DNA from: Daphnia pulex
Lineage: Eukaryota > Arthropoda > Branchiopoda > Diplostraca > Daphniidae
Direction: 5' to 3'
Assembly (NCBI RefSeq): GCF_021134715.1
Contig: NC_060023.1
Coordinates: 806,001 to 870,000, forward strand
Length of the DNA stretch: 64,000 bases
Shown here piece by piece: positions 33,511-44,720 of the stretch; the first letter of the stretch is position 1, and every line of letters starts with the position of its first letter. The notes beneath the pieces are model-generated. The model searched no databases and was not told where the DNA came from. It saw only the letters and a program-made list of their open reading frames with translations. The position numbers were made by a program, and so were the translations under genes.

Positions 33511-34252
33511 GTGCGGGTTATGCCATGGTTTATTCGATAATTAAAATCAGCTGGAAGACAGGTTACGCAAATGTGTCACGACACATGCAATATTCCATTT
33601 ACGTGCTATCTGAACGAACTGATGAAATTGTCCATTTAAAAACTCGCAAATTGATCCACACGCAATTTGCTTTAAATGGAAGGAAATTTTTATCAATTCA
33701 GAATTAAATTTAAGTTTTAATTTAATTGATGTCTTTTAATTGATTTTCCTTTTAGGTACGATTGAAGTTAAGCCGTGGCAATGTTTTCGATGTGCGATTT
33801 GGTCACCGTTTTTGCGTCATCTTTTTAAATCGACGCAAGTGCTGCAGGCGCTGGGTTTCGTAAATTCAAATTCAATTATCCAATCGTCTCTTGAAATCCA
33901 ATCGTTGCAATTGAAATGGACTAAGCTACCGGGTCTCGTGCTCCGTCAGGCACATTTTTTTCTTCTGTGGTGTATTCTGGATAGAAAATCAAGTTGCAGG
34001 AATATGAAATTGAACGCAATTAAATCGTTGAATTTTGTTTTCTTTACGAGTTTGAAATTCGCGCTGTAGTTGTGACAGGATGTCAGACTGCCAGACTTCC
34101 CTCAGTTTCAAAGTGAATTTGAGTTTGTTTTGAAATCAGTGCCAAAGTGGGACCACCGTCAGCGGCTGCAGCCGCGCTAGTGATCACGCAATGACGCGAG
34201 TGGTTTTATTTTTCAAGTGATCCAATCTAACTTTTTGTTATTTCCTTTATAG

Positions 34253-34505
34253 CTTTGCCGCTCTTCGTTCTTTCCCGTAAGGTTACTGCAACTACAAGCG
34301 TCAGCGGCCAAATTACCATCGCCTGAAATCTTGGACAAAGGGAGGGAGAGCTTCATTCGAAGGTAAGGCCATTTTCATTCTTAACTTATCTTTCTCTTAC
34401 TACTACTGGGTCAAAATGATCTAGTTGATAGCGTTTGTTATCAAATTTGTTTCATTCAGGCAGGGAAAGCAAACCTTGCCGCCTCTCTTATTTGCTAGGA
34501 TTTGA
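34253..34505 (+). other. Unrecognised two-exon coding-like segment, copy 2
   Basis: Exon-like 34253-34362 and 34460-34505, with the same borders and phase as copy 1 at 29395-29588. It reads ...VRLLQLQASAAKLPSPEILD then KGRESFIRRQGKQTLPPL and continues LFARI before a stop. The reading frame holds through all differences from copy 1, with no stop in either exon. No start codon or further exon was found. Confidence 0.4.
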
Positions 34506-37500
34506 TTAGATAGAGATATTATTTACCTTTATATACGGTACATTTGTTTACGTTCTTTCCCATTACCGCCCACAGAACAGGTTATCGGTTTCCCTTTTCT
34601 TCCCTGCAGTAGGGACTTGTATTTTCTTCTAAATTACACCAAACATTCAATTGCTCTTTTATTTCACAATTGATGAATCCTTTGCTTCTGGCTCTCAATG
34701 GCATGCAACAGGTGGATCGAATGCCAACTTGGCTCCAAGGGGTGTGGGGGTTCAATCAATTTTTCCTTTCGTTTGTTCAGATCTCCGACATCTTTGTTAG
34801 TTTCTTGCCGCCCCAAAAGTTTAATTAGTTACCGCGAGTGTGTGTTGTTATTTTTTTTCTATTTAAATTGGTGCAAGTAAGGGGGGGGGGGAATGTTTGC
34901 GTCTCAATTTCGCCCTGCGTGAAATAATTGCAATGTTAGCTACAGTATTTGAATACCGCTTCCTTGAAGAGCGTTTGCCCAATTTGAAAGAATACCTGTG
35001 CAACATTTAGCCTCTGGGTGGAAACAAACACGTTCCCGGCTCGGCGGATGACTGCACGACCGTGAACTATACTTTAATGAGTCATGGCTCGATCTCGATC
35101 TCGAAAAATAAAATTTCCTTATCAAAGCTCATTTGAATCATGTGCACTCAACGCATGAAATCCCCGTTCTGTCTCTATTTCGGTGCGTACAAAAGGTGGT
35201 TACATGTGAAAAGTCACGTAGCAAAATTACCTCGAGATGAAGACCTCCCCGAGCACCAGCTGATTAATGCCAACACTTTTTTTAAAATTTTATTTCATTT
35301 TTTTCGCTAACGACTCCTGGGTTATTTCCCGCTTTTGACTAGTACCTAAATAGGAAAATAAGTTTGAGAATGAATTGCCATTCAGGAGGTTAACCGCCAG
35401 GAGTTTAGAATGGTTGACATGATGTAAATAATATCCTGCAAATGTCTAATTGTATTATCGATTTTTATTTCAGTCCGTTCCTGATGGGCCCACCAGTATA
35501 CTTTAGATATTGGGTATATCGACTGTGGGACCGTTAGTGTGGACGGGTCCTGTTTCATAGGAAGGAATCTTGTCTCAGATACCAGGTATAGTTAACTATT
35601 TTACTGTTTTATCACGCTTATCAAGTGTGTCAGTCAGCTCAACAAGTGACAGCACAGCGAATGAAGTGGTTTAGAGTCGGAGCAAAGAGCAACGGGTGCT
35701 TCATTTTTTTTTTATGGCATAAATTGATCGACAACGCTTTGATTGCTTAATTGAAGTTTATGTCCTGTCCATTAACCTTAAGCCAAAGGCGAACGATTTC
35801 GTCAGTCAGTGGAAGGTTCTTCGTGATTGCTTCATTGAACTAACACACTTTTGCCAAGAGGGTATTATCTTTTTTCTTTTTTTTTGTCGATTAAACATGC
35901 CAATATTTACGAAATCTCTGACCATATTCTTTTTCAATGTATGTTTGTTTCACTCATTATTTTCAAAATAGTGTCAAGTCCAGCACCGTTCTAATAGCCA
36001 GAAAGTTACGACTAAGTGCAACATTCTTCAAAGTACAGCAGTTGCTTTGTGCAAAGGTACTCAACTCTTGTTTGTTATGATAACTTTTTTATAATCATTG
36101 TTAATCCTTGATTTCTTAATCATAGCGTGAATCTTGTCTTGTCTTTTGAGAACACAGCACATGGTCACATTTAGCTATCAATCAAAGGCACTTGCTACCG
36201 GAATTCTCCACAAACGGTAATTCTTTAATAACATTGATCTTCAGTATAAGATTATTAGTTTTACTAAGGTAATTAATGTTTGTTAAATAAGTCAGTCTCT
36301 AAAACAGATTCCATTCATTGTTCGGGATCACCTAACTACTCTTGATTCAATCAAATTATAATACCATGTGCAGAAGTGCCAAAAGTATCTAAATTTTCCC
36401 TGTGCTGGTTTTTCTTTTACAAATATGTATGCCTTATGTATTTTCTTTGATAGGAATTGTCAGCCCGGTTAAATGGAAGCTGTTTGGCTGTTTGCTGTTT
36501 TATGCAGATCATTTTTACTTGCCACCTTGCTAACTGCATAAATTGGGAAAGCTGCCTTATTTGCACATTTACAGCAGCTTGTTAGTTGTTTTTGCTTTAT
36601 GTCTGATTTGTTCATAGTTTTTCCCACTGTTTGTTTGTTTGAGGTATGACTAAAATCGCCTGTGGTGTCGCAGTCCGATGTGCTGATGTTGATGCCTGCC
36701 TATTCCCTGGTTTAAGAAGTACTTAGACAAAATCGATTTTACGATGGTGGTTATCTTTCCGTTTTTGTTTCGTGTTCTCATTAAGTGTGTTCTCTATGTG
36801 TCGCTATGCAAGTGATTTGAGCAAGATGTTTGTTTTGTTTGTTACATTCGCGTCTTCTCGGTAGAATTTATTATGGGTTAGTTCAAATGAGAATGGAAAA
36901 TTATTGCGACATGTTAATATGAGACAAGTTCGTATGAAGCACTTATCTATATGATAATGGGTGTAATAAACTAAGTTACGCTTAAAAAATTACTTGATCT
37001 TGCGCGTAATAACCTAGAATATGTGGTAGGTGGGAAACTGGGAATGTGAGATAAAATTACATGTTAATGGTAAGAAACCATTTGAGCATTTTGATGTATG
37101 TAATAAAATTTGCCGCAATAATAAGTCATTTATTCGATAACGAAATATCCGCGCAATTAAATAAGTTAACAAATAAATGAAGCCCACAAAATGCCTTTTC
37201 AAAACGTAATTAAATAAATAAAATACTTACACAATCCTAAACTATTACAAAATCCATCATTTAGCAAACATAATTGTATCACACTTAAAATTTTTTTAGA
37301 AAATTACCATTAATTTCCTACGAATTTCCTCTTCCTGGTTATCACAGCAGGTGAGTGACCACCGGCAGGTGTTAGTTGAAGTTAGTTAGGGAAACGGGGC
37401 CACAGAAATGAAGGGAGCCCAGACATGCACTTGTAATTTATCAAAATTTACACAAATTGCAATCAGTCTTCAATTCCAGCAATCTCTCGTCAGTTTCAAA

Positions 37501-39306
37501 GCAACTATCACAGTGGAGGGGGATTAACCTGAAAGGAGAATATAATTAGATATAATTTTCAAACCATATTGTAGTGACAGAAAACAATACCGGACTCAAA
37601 TCATCTTACAATACTTACAAACTTACAAATCTCACATTGTCCTAAATTTGAACTAATTGGTGATCAAATCATGAGTGGCAGAAATTTCTTGCTGTTGTCT
37701 GCAAAATAGATAGCAGCAAAGAATTGGATCTGGCGAAGGCAACAACATCTTGAAGATTTACAAAATCTTGACAAGGAAAAGTGAATGTGAACAATGTAAA
37801 CCTTAAAGAACACAGTAATTTAAAAAACTTGTAAAATAACTACCTTGCAACAGAACTTATTTAGCTTCAAAAGACATAGGTAGCGTTGTTGGATTAGAAC
37901 ATTTTATTTCTATTGTCACGAGCAACTAGTTGGCCAGACCTGTAATTATCTGAAAACAAGTCAAGAATGCAGTAAGAATCATTAGCTAAAGATTGTGTGA
38001 TCTATTACCTAAAAACAGTTAACTTATTATCCCATCTCCGTTTAAATTTTTAATTTGTTCTGAAATTTGAAGTAACTTAGGACAGTAACGAACGACTGTC
38101 ATGTCTGCGACCAGCTGTGACTGTGCAACTGACTTAAGATTTCAAACTCATTACTAGATGTCGCCAGTGTCGCCATTGTTGTTCTCTTATCGTGATTCGT
38201 GAAACGAGGCGAAACAATTTGTTGCTAATTTATACTTATATTCATGTGATTTCAAATACCAAATTGAACTTCGCAAATTATGTAGGTTTATCTTGACTTA
38301 GTTTCCTTATTTTTATACTGTAACAACTTATTTCTTTGAAATTCTAGATGTGGATACTGTCAGTCATTCCAACAAGATGACTTAGCGGCATTTCCATCCA
38401 ATAGGCCCATCATGCTGTCAAAAGCCTAAAACTCATGTGTGAAGCTCACATATCGTGGAATACAAATGTGTGGAGACAAGGTATTTCCCCATTACTGCTA
38501 CCACACCAACCACACCACGTCAAATGCCAAATTCAGCACCATTCACCCATATGATCAAGGTAAGCATCAATATAACCTATCACCACGCTACTGCAATACT
38601 TCATGACACTTTCTTTAGCATCAGGAAATTTACCTCAACCTAAGGAGTAAGGCTGTTGGTTGCTGTGATTTCCTTTTTTGCGGTTTTTTATCATGGAAAC
38701 TTCAGTGTGCTTCTTAGTACAGGTAAAGATTGAAATGCTTTATTAAGTATTAACTGTTATATTTTCAATCCATTAATGCAATACATTTTTTTTTTACATA
38801 GCACATAATAGATCCTTAAGCCAATGCTGACCTTTGTCCATGAAGGAAGAGGGACATCCAGCAACGTTCTGCTCCATCCTTATCTTCCCGACGTACGCTC
38901 ATCTAGCTTCACTGCTTTTGCCAATTTGCTGCTACAACTTGTCTTCACCGTCGAGTTGGAAGTTGGAACACTTCAGTGGTCGCTGCCCTTTGCTGTTCCA
39001 CACCTGCAGTTACTCACCACGGGATTATGCATAGGTACCCAACAATTGACTTATATTCTAAGGTTTTCTACCAATAGTCTAGTTGCGTTAAACGGTTAAA
39101 GTCTGTGTCTGTGTAATAATTCAAAAATCAGGCCCTTCTTACGTACAAACAAAGTTTTACTTTGACGTTTCTTTTTTCTAACGCTAGATGGCTTTTTGAA
39201 AATTTGCATTTGTCAAAACAGTCAGTTTCAGTTACTTTGCACATCTCTTTAAACATTTATTGGCAGTTATTTTGTTGAAATATTTAGTGATAACTAACCG
39301 TAACTA
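34506..39306. other. Long gene-poor stretch
   Basis: About 4.8 kb with short frames only. Some spots have exon-like borders (for example near 35970-36056 and 38350-38560), but no frame joins and I see no known domain. A poly-G run is at 34879-34889. Non-coding transcripts cannot be excluded. Confidence 0.4.
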
Positions 39307-39715
39307 TTCCCCCAACAAAGCTCACTTGTTAGATTTTCGATATTTGATTTTTTATTTCTACTTCCGGTTTACTCATTTCAGTCTGTAGTTTAGTAAATAT
39401 TCATCTGACGTACGAAAGAACCACATATTCGTGATCCTCGTCAAATTTGTGGTAAAGTTCATGTTTTGTTTTTTACGTATTCGTACTTCCGGTTTCAAAA
39501 ATTTTCCTGAACTATAGTTCAGGAAAATTCTCGATTTTGGCCAAATTTTGGATTTCGTTTAAATCACACCTAATCGACCCCAAATTTCATGGGGATCACG
39601 AATATGTGGTTTATTTTGACCACAGCTTAATGGTTGAGGCGCTGTGGTTACTTCCGGTATACTTCCGGAATTTTATTTAAAGACTAGCAAGTGAACTTTG
39701 TTCTGTTTACACTTT
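39307..39715. mobile_element. Foldback element with subterminal inverted arms
   Basis: Left arm (about 39307-39440) holds caacaaagctcacttgttag, a cttccggttt block and ccacatattcgtgatcctcg. The right arm (about 39575-39715) is its inverted match: gggatcacgaatatgtggtt, a cttccggaa block and caagtgaactttgttc. The two meet around a perfect 30-bp palindrome at 39500-39529. A diverged single arm of the same family lies at 44325-44490. It resembles a non-autonomous DNA foldback transposon. Target duplications were not identified. Confidence 0.6.
39500..39529. repeat. Perfect 30-bp palindrome
   Basis: AATTTTCCTGAACTA joined to TAGTTCAGGAAAATT with no spacer; sits at the centre of the foldback element. 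Confidence 0.95.
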
Positions 39716-39966
39716 TCAATATTGCAAGCTCGATTTTAAGTTAAAAAAATTGCATCTTTAAATCTTTGAGCTGAAAAACTTGATTATTGTTTCTATCTGT
39801 ATTATGTAACTTTTATTGGCATGTCACTAAATAAGAATTGTTTTCTCTTTATTCAGGTAATGCACGTCGAGAAGATTGACACCAAAACTTCGCCGGTATC
39901 TCCAAAATGTCAGCGCGGATCATCATTTGTTGTTGGTAATAACTAATATGTTTTCGTTTGTGTTAG

Positions 39967-40187
39967 TTAACCCGTTGTCTGCCACGCCTTTGTTCTCCCC
40001 TAGCTCCTTAGCATTGGCCGCGCCGAAAGGCCCTGTTAGGCAATGCACCATAGGGACTTCCCTCTTGTCAGCCCGGACTTGTCAGCAATGGCAAGTCCCA
40101 CCTTGGCCATGGATCCTTCAGACGTGGCGCGTAGAATAGTAGATAGTACAACCTACTGGTTGTATGGCGTGGTAGCCAACGGGTTAA
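39967..40187. mobile_element. MITE with TTAA target duplications (piggyBac-like)
   Basis: A 213-bp element (39971-40183) is flanked by TTAA on both sides (39967-39970 and 40184-40187). Its terminal inverted repeats are CCCGTTGTCTGCCACGCC and, at the other end, GGCGTGGTAGCCAACGGG, with two mismatches. TTAA duplication with ends starting CCC is the hallmark of the piggyBac superfamily. No transposase is coded, so it is non-autonomous. Similar ends (gccaac(a/g)ggttaac) occur at 942-956, 6300-6315 and 6550-6565. Confidence 0.8.
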
Positions 40188-40639
40188 CTTAAGTGTATGT
40201 GTGTATGTATATGTGTATGTGACTGTAAAATGTGGTGGAATTGTGGGTGGAGGTGGGACATTAAAGCAATTCCTTTCATGTGTTTGTTATATATTAACTA
40301 AGACACAATGAACCAAGTAATGTTCAGAGTTTCAGTCATACACATATACTCCAGTATTATACAAGTGATGTCTCAGGATTTCCTTTTCAATAGAAGAGTA
40401 AGAAAAACCAGGGTGTCCTTGTGCAAAGTGACTAAAGTACAGAGTCAACTCTGACATGTGAAATAGGCAAGATTAAAAAAAAAGGAACATTTCCCAATGT
40501 CAAAAGGCTTGAAGTTACAAAATGATTACCCGCATTCAAATTTATTTTCTCATTCAAGATCAACGACAATTTCCAGTGACAAGTAACACATATGTATGAA
40601 ACAATTTCGGCTCTAGCATTTAGAGGCCTCCATGTAGTA
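40188..40639. other. Spacer between MITE and YYT array
   Basis: Contains a short GT/AT-rich run (tgtatgtgtgtatgtatatg) at about 40195-40220 and the 3' flank of the last YYT unit. No gene seen. Confidence 0.4.
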
Positions 40640-41340
40640 ATCTGGAGAAGAGTAGGTCGTGGTTTAATAGTCAGATGCCTTAGTGGTGTAGTAACTCGGG
40701 GCAGAGTAATACTTTGGAGCTTCGGAGTGGTAGCTGAGTGTAGCGTAGGTTGTGGTGTAGTAAGCTGGAGCTTCAGTGTAGTATTCGGTCCAACGTAATA
40801 CGAAGGCAGTGGTTGTGAAGAAAGTTAGGGCTACGTAATACTTGGCCACCTCAGTTGTGGTTGTGTGGCAAGGGGCAGAGTAGTATTTTCGCCCTTCTCT
40901 GTAGTAATCGACCGTTTTTGTAGTACAATAAGCTGAAACCTCGGTGTAGTAAGCTGGCGCATTATACGTAGTTGATAATACTCCAATGCATTGGTTGTGT
41001 AGTACTTGGGAGCCAGGAGCCTCGGTGCAGTAGGTTGGAGCAGCATACGCAGTATTACTCCGGTGCCTTGGTGGTGTAGCTCGTGGAAGAATAATACTTC
41101 GGGCTTCAGTGGAGTAGGTCGGGACAGCCGAAGTTTTGGTGTAATAATCTGGAGCCTTGGTGGTGTAGTACTCACGGGCATCGGTGTAGTAACTGGTCGT
41201 TGCGAATGTTGTCGTGTAGTTAGGCGACAGCGTTCCGGTTTGATACCCGCCATACCCAGGAGACATCAGACAACAGTGATCGATTCAGCCATCAACGATA
41301 CAACACCCAACAGCAGCACGACACCATAGTTTGCTAAATA
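40640..41340 (-). pseudogene. YYT-repeat secreted protein, broken unit 1
   Basis: The minus strand codes many Tyr-Tyr-Thr/Ser units (TTSYYTDAREYYTTKAPDYY, then PAYYTEVSAY and EAPKYYSAPSYYTTKASDY). A signal-peptide-like start related to VMLLLGVVSLMAGS in the neighbouring unit lies near 41285-41330, but it is in another frame and followed by a stop. Several frame changes split the repeat region. It is a decayed member of a Tyr/Thr/Pro-rich structural protein family, probably cuticle or other extracellular matrix. Confidence 0.6.
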
Positions 41341-41940
41341 TAAAATTTAACGTTAATTTCCAATAATAACTGTCATATTTATAACTCAATGTAACAGAAT
41401 ATTTACCCATGATTGCAAATTGGTAGCTTCTGTGTAGTATTCGACCGTTTATGTGGTGTAATAAGCTGGAGCCTCGGTGTAGTAGCTGGAGCAGAGTTGT
41501 ACTTGCGAGCTTCGTTGTAAGAAGCTGGCGCAGCATATGTAGTTACAAAACACTCCGGTTCCTTGGTGGTGAAGTACTCGGGTGTCTCGGTGAAGTACTC
41601 AATGCTTTGGTATTCTAGCTCGGGGGTGAATAATACTTTGGGGCTTCGGTGTAGTAGCTCAGGTCAGCCGAAGTTTTGGTGTAATTATCTGGAGACTTGA
41701 TGGTGTAGTACTCAGGTGCCTCGGTGTAGTAACTGGCCATTGCGTATGTTGTTTTGTAGTAAGACGATAGCGTTGTGCTTTGGCAACCGCCATCAACGAT
41801 ACAACACCGCATCGGTTAGCAGCAGCATACGTAGTTGTGTAGTACTCCGGTGCCTGAGTGGTGTAGTAATCAGGGGCCACTCGATGATCACTCAAATGCT
41901 GATTTCTTATGCCTTTACTCTCCTTTTATGCGACTAGGAA
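41341..41940 (-). pseudogene. YYT-repeat units 2 and 3, broken
   Basis: Includes exon-1-like 'CAATCATGG/GTAAATATTCTG' near 41398-41420, repeats such as TEAPEYYTIKSPDNYTKTSA and, at 41820-41895, RVAPDYYTTQAPEYYTTTY. The last block is fused almost directly to a promoter-like ATAAAAGGAG (minus strand, near 41925), skipping the start and signal exons. Frame changes are visible between blocks. Confidence 0.55.
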
Positions 41941-42535
41941 ATAAATAATTTGGATATTCAATTACTGGCGTATTTAAAACTCCATGTTACAGAAAATTTA
42001 CCCATGGTATCTAGATGTGAAGTACTCTGGTGTCTTGTTGTAGTAATAGGGAGCCTCGGTACAGTACTCAGGCGTTTTAGTGTAGTAGATCAGAGCAACC
42101 TAAAATGTGGTGTAATATTGTGGTGCCTTGGTGATGTAGTACTCTATGGGGCTCGGTGTAGTAACTGGCCTTTGCGTATGTTGTCGTGCACTTAGACGGC
42201 GGCGTTGTGCTCTGTAACTTCCATAATGAGATGTCGGAGATATAGTCTTTCCTCTCCTATTATAAGACTAGACAAAACAAAATTTAGTTATATTAAAATT
42301 CCATGTAACAAAACATTTACCCACGAGTTCTAGTGGTGTAGTACTAGGGAGCCTCTGTGTAGTAAGCTACTGCAGCATACGTGGTTGTGTAGTACTTCGG
42401 TGCCTTAGTGGTGCAGTAATCAGGGGCCACCCGATGATCACTCGACTGCTGATTTCTTTCGCCTTTACTCTCCTCTTATACGATTAGGCAATAAATAAAT
42501 TGAATATTCAATAACTGGCTTATTTAAAACTCCAT
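41941..42535 (-). pseudogene. YYT-repeat units 4 and 5, broken
   Basis: The minus strand from 42240 reads a diverged repeat region ending ...TTF, TAG, then VALIYYTKTPEYCTEAPYYY. A second partial unit (42300-42440) joins a promoter-like TATAAGAGGAG directly to repeat coding (GTGGCCCCTGATTACTGC). Both end in the same exon-donor block, C(A/G)TGG/GTAAAT. Confidence 0.55.
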
Positions 42536-42556
42536 GTAACAGAATATTTACCCATG

Positions 42557-42970
42557 CTATCTGGATGTGAAGTACTTTGGTGTCTGTTTGGTGTAGTAAT
42601 GGGGAGCCTCGGTATAGTACTCCGGCGTTTTGGTGTAGTAGATCAGAGCAATCTAATATGTGGTGTAATACTCTGGAGCCTTGGTGGTGTAGTACTCAGG
42701 GACCTCGGTGTAGTAACTGGCCGTTGCGTATGTTGTCGTGCAATTAGACGGCAGCGTTGTGCTTTGGTAACTTCCATACCGAGAAGAACTCGGTACAGCA
42801 GTGGTCGATCCAGCCATCAACGATACAACACCCAACAGCAGCATGACGCCACAGTTTACTAGACAACAAATAAAATTACAATAATAACCGACATTAACAA
42901 AAAAACATTAATTCACAATTCATGTAACAACAGAATATTTACCCATGGTTGCCAACTGGTAATACGCCAT
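42557..42970 (-). CDS. YYT-repeat secreted protein, best preserved unit
   Basis: Exon 1, 42970-42943 (MAYYQLATM), joins in phase 1 to an exon starting 42858. It gives VNCGVMLLLGVVSLMAGSTT + AVP, a signal or anchor segment, then GSYQSTTLPSNCTTTYATAS and YYT units. The frame stops at a TAG (42655-42653), after 77 residues, yet continues in the same frame for 31 codons of perfect repeat style (IALIYYTKTPEYYTEAPHYY, then TKQTPKYFTSR) to a second stop at 42559-42557. The same TAG is present in the next unit. It is either a shared nonsense change, an unrecognised intron border or a readthrough site. A TATA box and initiator lie 60-95 bp upstream. The family is probably extracellular matrix or cuticle. 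Confidence 0.55.
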
Positions 42971-43031
42971 TTTGCAGTTGGTGACAAATAGTGCACTGCA
43001 ATATCTAATGCCATGCCGGAGATGCTCACTC

Positions 43032-43065
43032 AACTGATTTCTTTCGCCTTTTCTCTCCATTTATA
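43032..43065 (-). promoter_or_regulatory. Core promoter of best preserved YYT unit
   Basis: TATAAAT on the minus strand (43065-43059) and initiator TCAGTT (43037-43032), then the shared leader GAGTGAGCATCTCCG. The same block recurs with variants near 43987-43995 (TATAAAAA), 42478 (TATAAGA), 42262 and 41925. Confidence 0.7.
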
Positions 43066-43079
43066 CAACTACACACTAA

Positions 43080-43775
43080 ATAATTTAGATATTCAATAAC
43101 TGGCATATTTATAGCGGTAAAATGTAACAGAATATTTACCCATAATTTCAAACTGGTGGCTTCTGTGTAGTATTCGACCGTTCATGTGGTGTAATAAGCT
43201 GGAGCAGAGTTGTACTTGCGAGCCTCGGTGTAGTACTTGACGCTTTGGTTTTGTAGCTCGGGGAAGAATAATACTTCGGGGCTTCGATGTAGTAGGTCGG
43301 GACAGCCAAAGTTTTGGTGTAATAAACTGGAGCCTTGGTGTTGTAGTACTCAGAGGCCTTCGGTGTAGTAACTGGTCGTTGCGTATGTTGTCGTGTAGTA
43401 AGACGGAAGCGTTGTGCTTTGGTATCTGCCACAGAGGAGACAGCGGTACACCAGTGATCAACGACTGGGTTGAACCCAGCCATGAACGATACAACAACCT
43501 ACAGGAGCACGACAGCGACGTCGCCATAGTTTCCTTGACAATAAATATTTTGATCATTAATATGAAATAATATCTGGCATTTAACAAATAAAAAAAAAGT
43601 AGAGCTGATTCACAAGTCTGACTCAAAACCCCACGTAACAACACATTTTTACCCATGATTGTAAACTGATGGTAATACAAAGAAGAATGCAGTTGGTGAC
43701 GAGTGACGACTAGTAAACGTAGTAACAGCAGCACGACGCCATGATTAATTAGGCAATTAAACAATTGAAACATTA
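43080..43775 (-). pseudogene. YYT-repeat unit 6 and partial exon-1 relic
   Basis: From 43530 down the minus strand reads MAGFNPVVDHW, then, in other frames, KASEYYNTKAPVYYTKTLAV and TYYIEAPKYYSSPSYKTKAS. Stops and frame changes separate the signal-like start from the repeats. An exon-1-like block with donor ATGG/GTAAAAATG is at about 43650-43700, but the expected ATG is ATT there. Confidence 0.55.
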
Positions 43776-43849
43776 ATATGCTGTTATGGTATTGGCGTAT
43801 TAACTTACAGAAAAAAGTGGAACGATTTACAACTAGTCAACTACATGTG

Positions 43850-44013
43850 AAAAACTGAATATTTACCAAAGATTGAAAACTGGTTGTATCACGAAGAATG
43901 CAGTTGGTGAAAAACAGTGTGCCTGCAGTTGATGTTGCCCTGTCGGAGATGCTCACTAGACTGATTTCTTTCAACCTTTTTTCTCTCTTTTTATACAACT
44001 TTTTCTCACCCTC
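43850..44013 (-). pseudogene. Upstream-most YYT promoter and exon-1 relic
   Basis: TATAAAAA (43995-43987), initiator TCAGTC (about 43963-43958) and leader GTGAGCATCTCCGACAGG are intact. The exon-1 equivalent (near 43862-43910) again lacks the ATG of the 42970 unit. Confidence 0.5.
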
Positions 44014-44324
44014 ACCTCTAAAGACTTGCGGCTATTGGACCTTTTTGATAAGCAAGCAACACGTCCCGTTCTCACCCAACCTCTACACCACCGCATTGAC
44101 AGTTTTACGTAATGATCTCCGTGACCTTCGAGTCTGAAGGCCATAGAAACTGGCCTTTTTTCTTTCTGTAGATTGACGTTGCTGGGGATGGGTCTACAAC
44201 ATCAATATGAAAACATCAAATAAAAATGAATATAACGAACTGTTATGGCTTTAAACTCACTTAAAATCAATTTATATTTGAGTCATTTGACTTGGACGAT
44301 TTTCCGATATTTAATACTAAGGCA

Positions 44325-44720
44325 AGATTCTGACCCCAAATTTGACGAGGATCACGAATAAGGGGTTCTTTTTGCCGTCACATGAATATTTACAGAACTA
44401 CTAACTAATTAAGAAACCGGAAGTAGACAAAAAGGCAATGATTGAAAATTTAACAAGTGAACTTTGTTGGTAGAATAATTATAGTCAGTAATCACTCAAA
44501 GATTACCACAAAGTAACTTTCAATGTTTTCATGGATGCGCAAAGTCGCAAAGTAACTGTGAAAATGACTATTTTGACAGCTGAAAATTGCCAAAGGCTAT
44601 GATGAAGCCCTCTTAGCTTTAGAAAAAAGAAACGTTGAAGTAATTACACTTCGCATGCGACTCACAAACAGGGCTTGATTTAGGAATTAATACACGGACA
44701 CAGAGTTCAAAGCAATAATC
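44325..44720. mobile_element. Diverged arm of the 39.3-kb foldback family
   Basis: Reads accccaaatttgacgaggatc, an aaaccggaag block, aacaagtgaactttgttg, then a run matching 39085-39300 in inverse orientation (for example agaaaaaagaaacgt and acacggacacagag). Together with 39085-39440 it forms a long imperfect inverted repeat around the YYT array. Confidence 0.6.

Noticed and set aside
39500-39529. Rho-independent style terminator or operator
   Set aside because: The context is eukaryotic and the palindrome sits at the centre of a foldback element.
41006-41329. Plus-strand frames in the YYT array
   Set aside because: Antisense of Tyr/Thr repeats without start context or homology.
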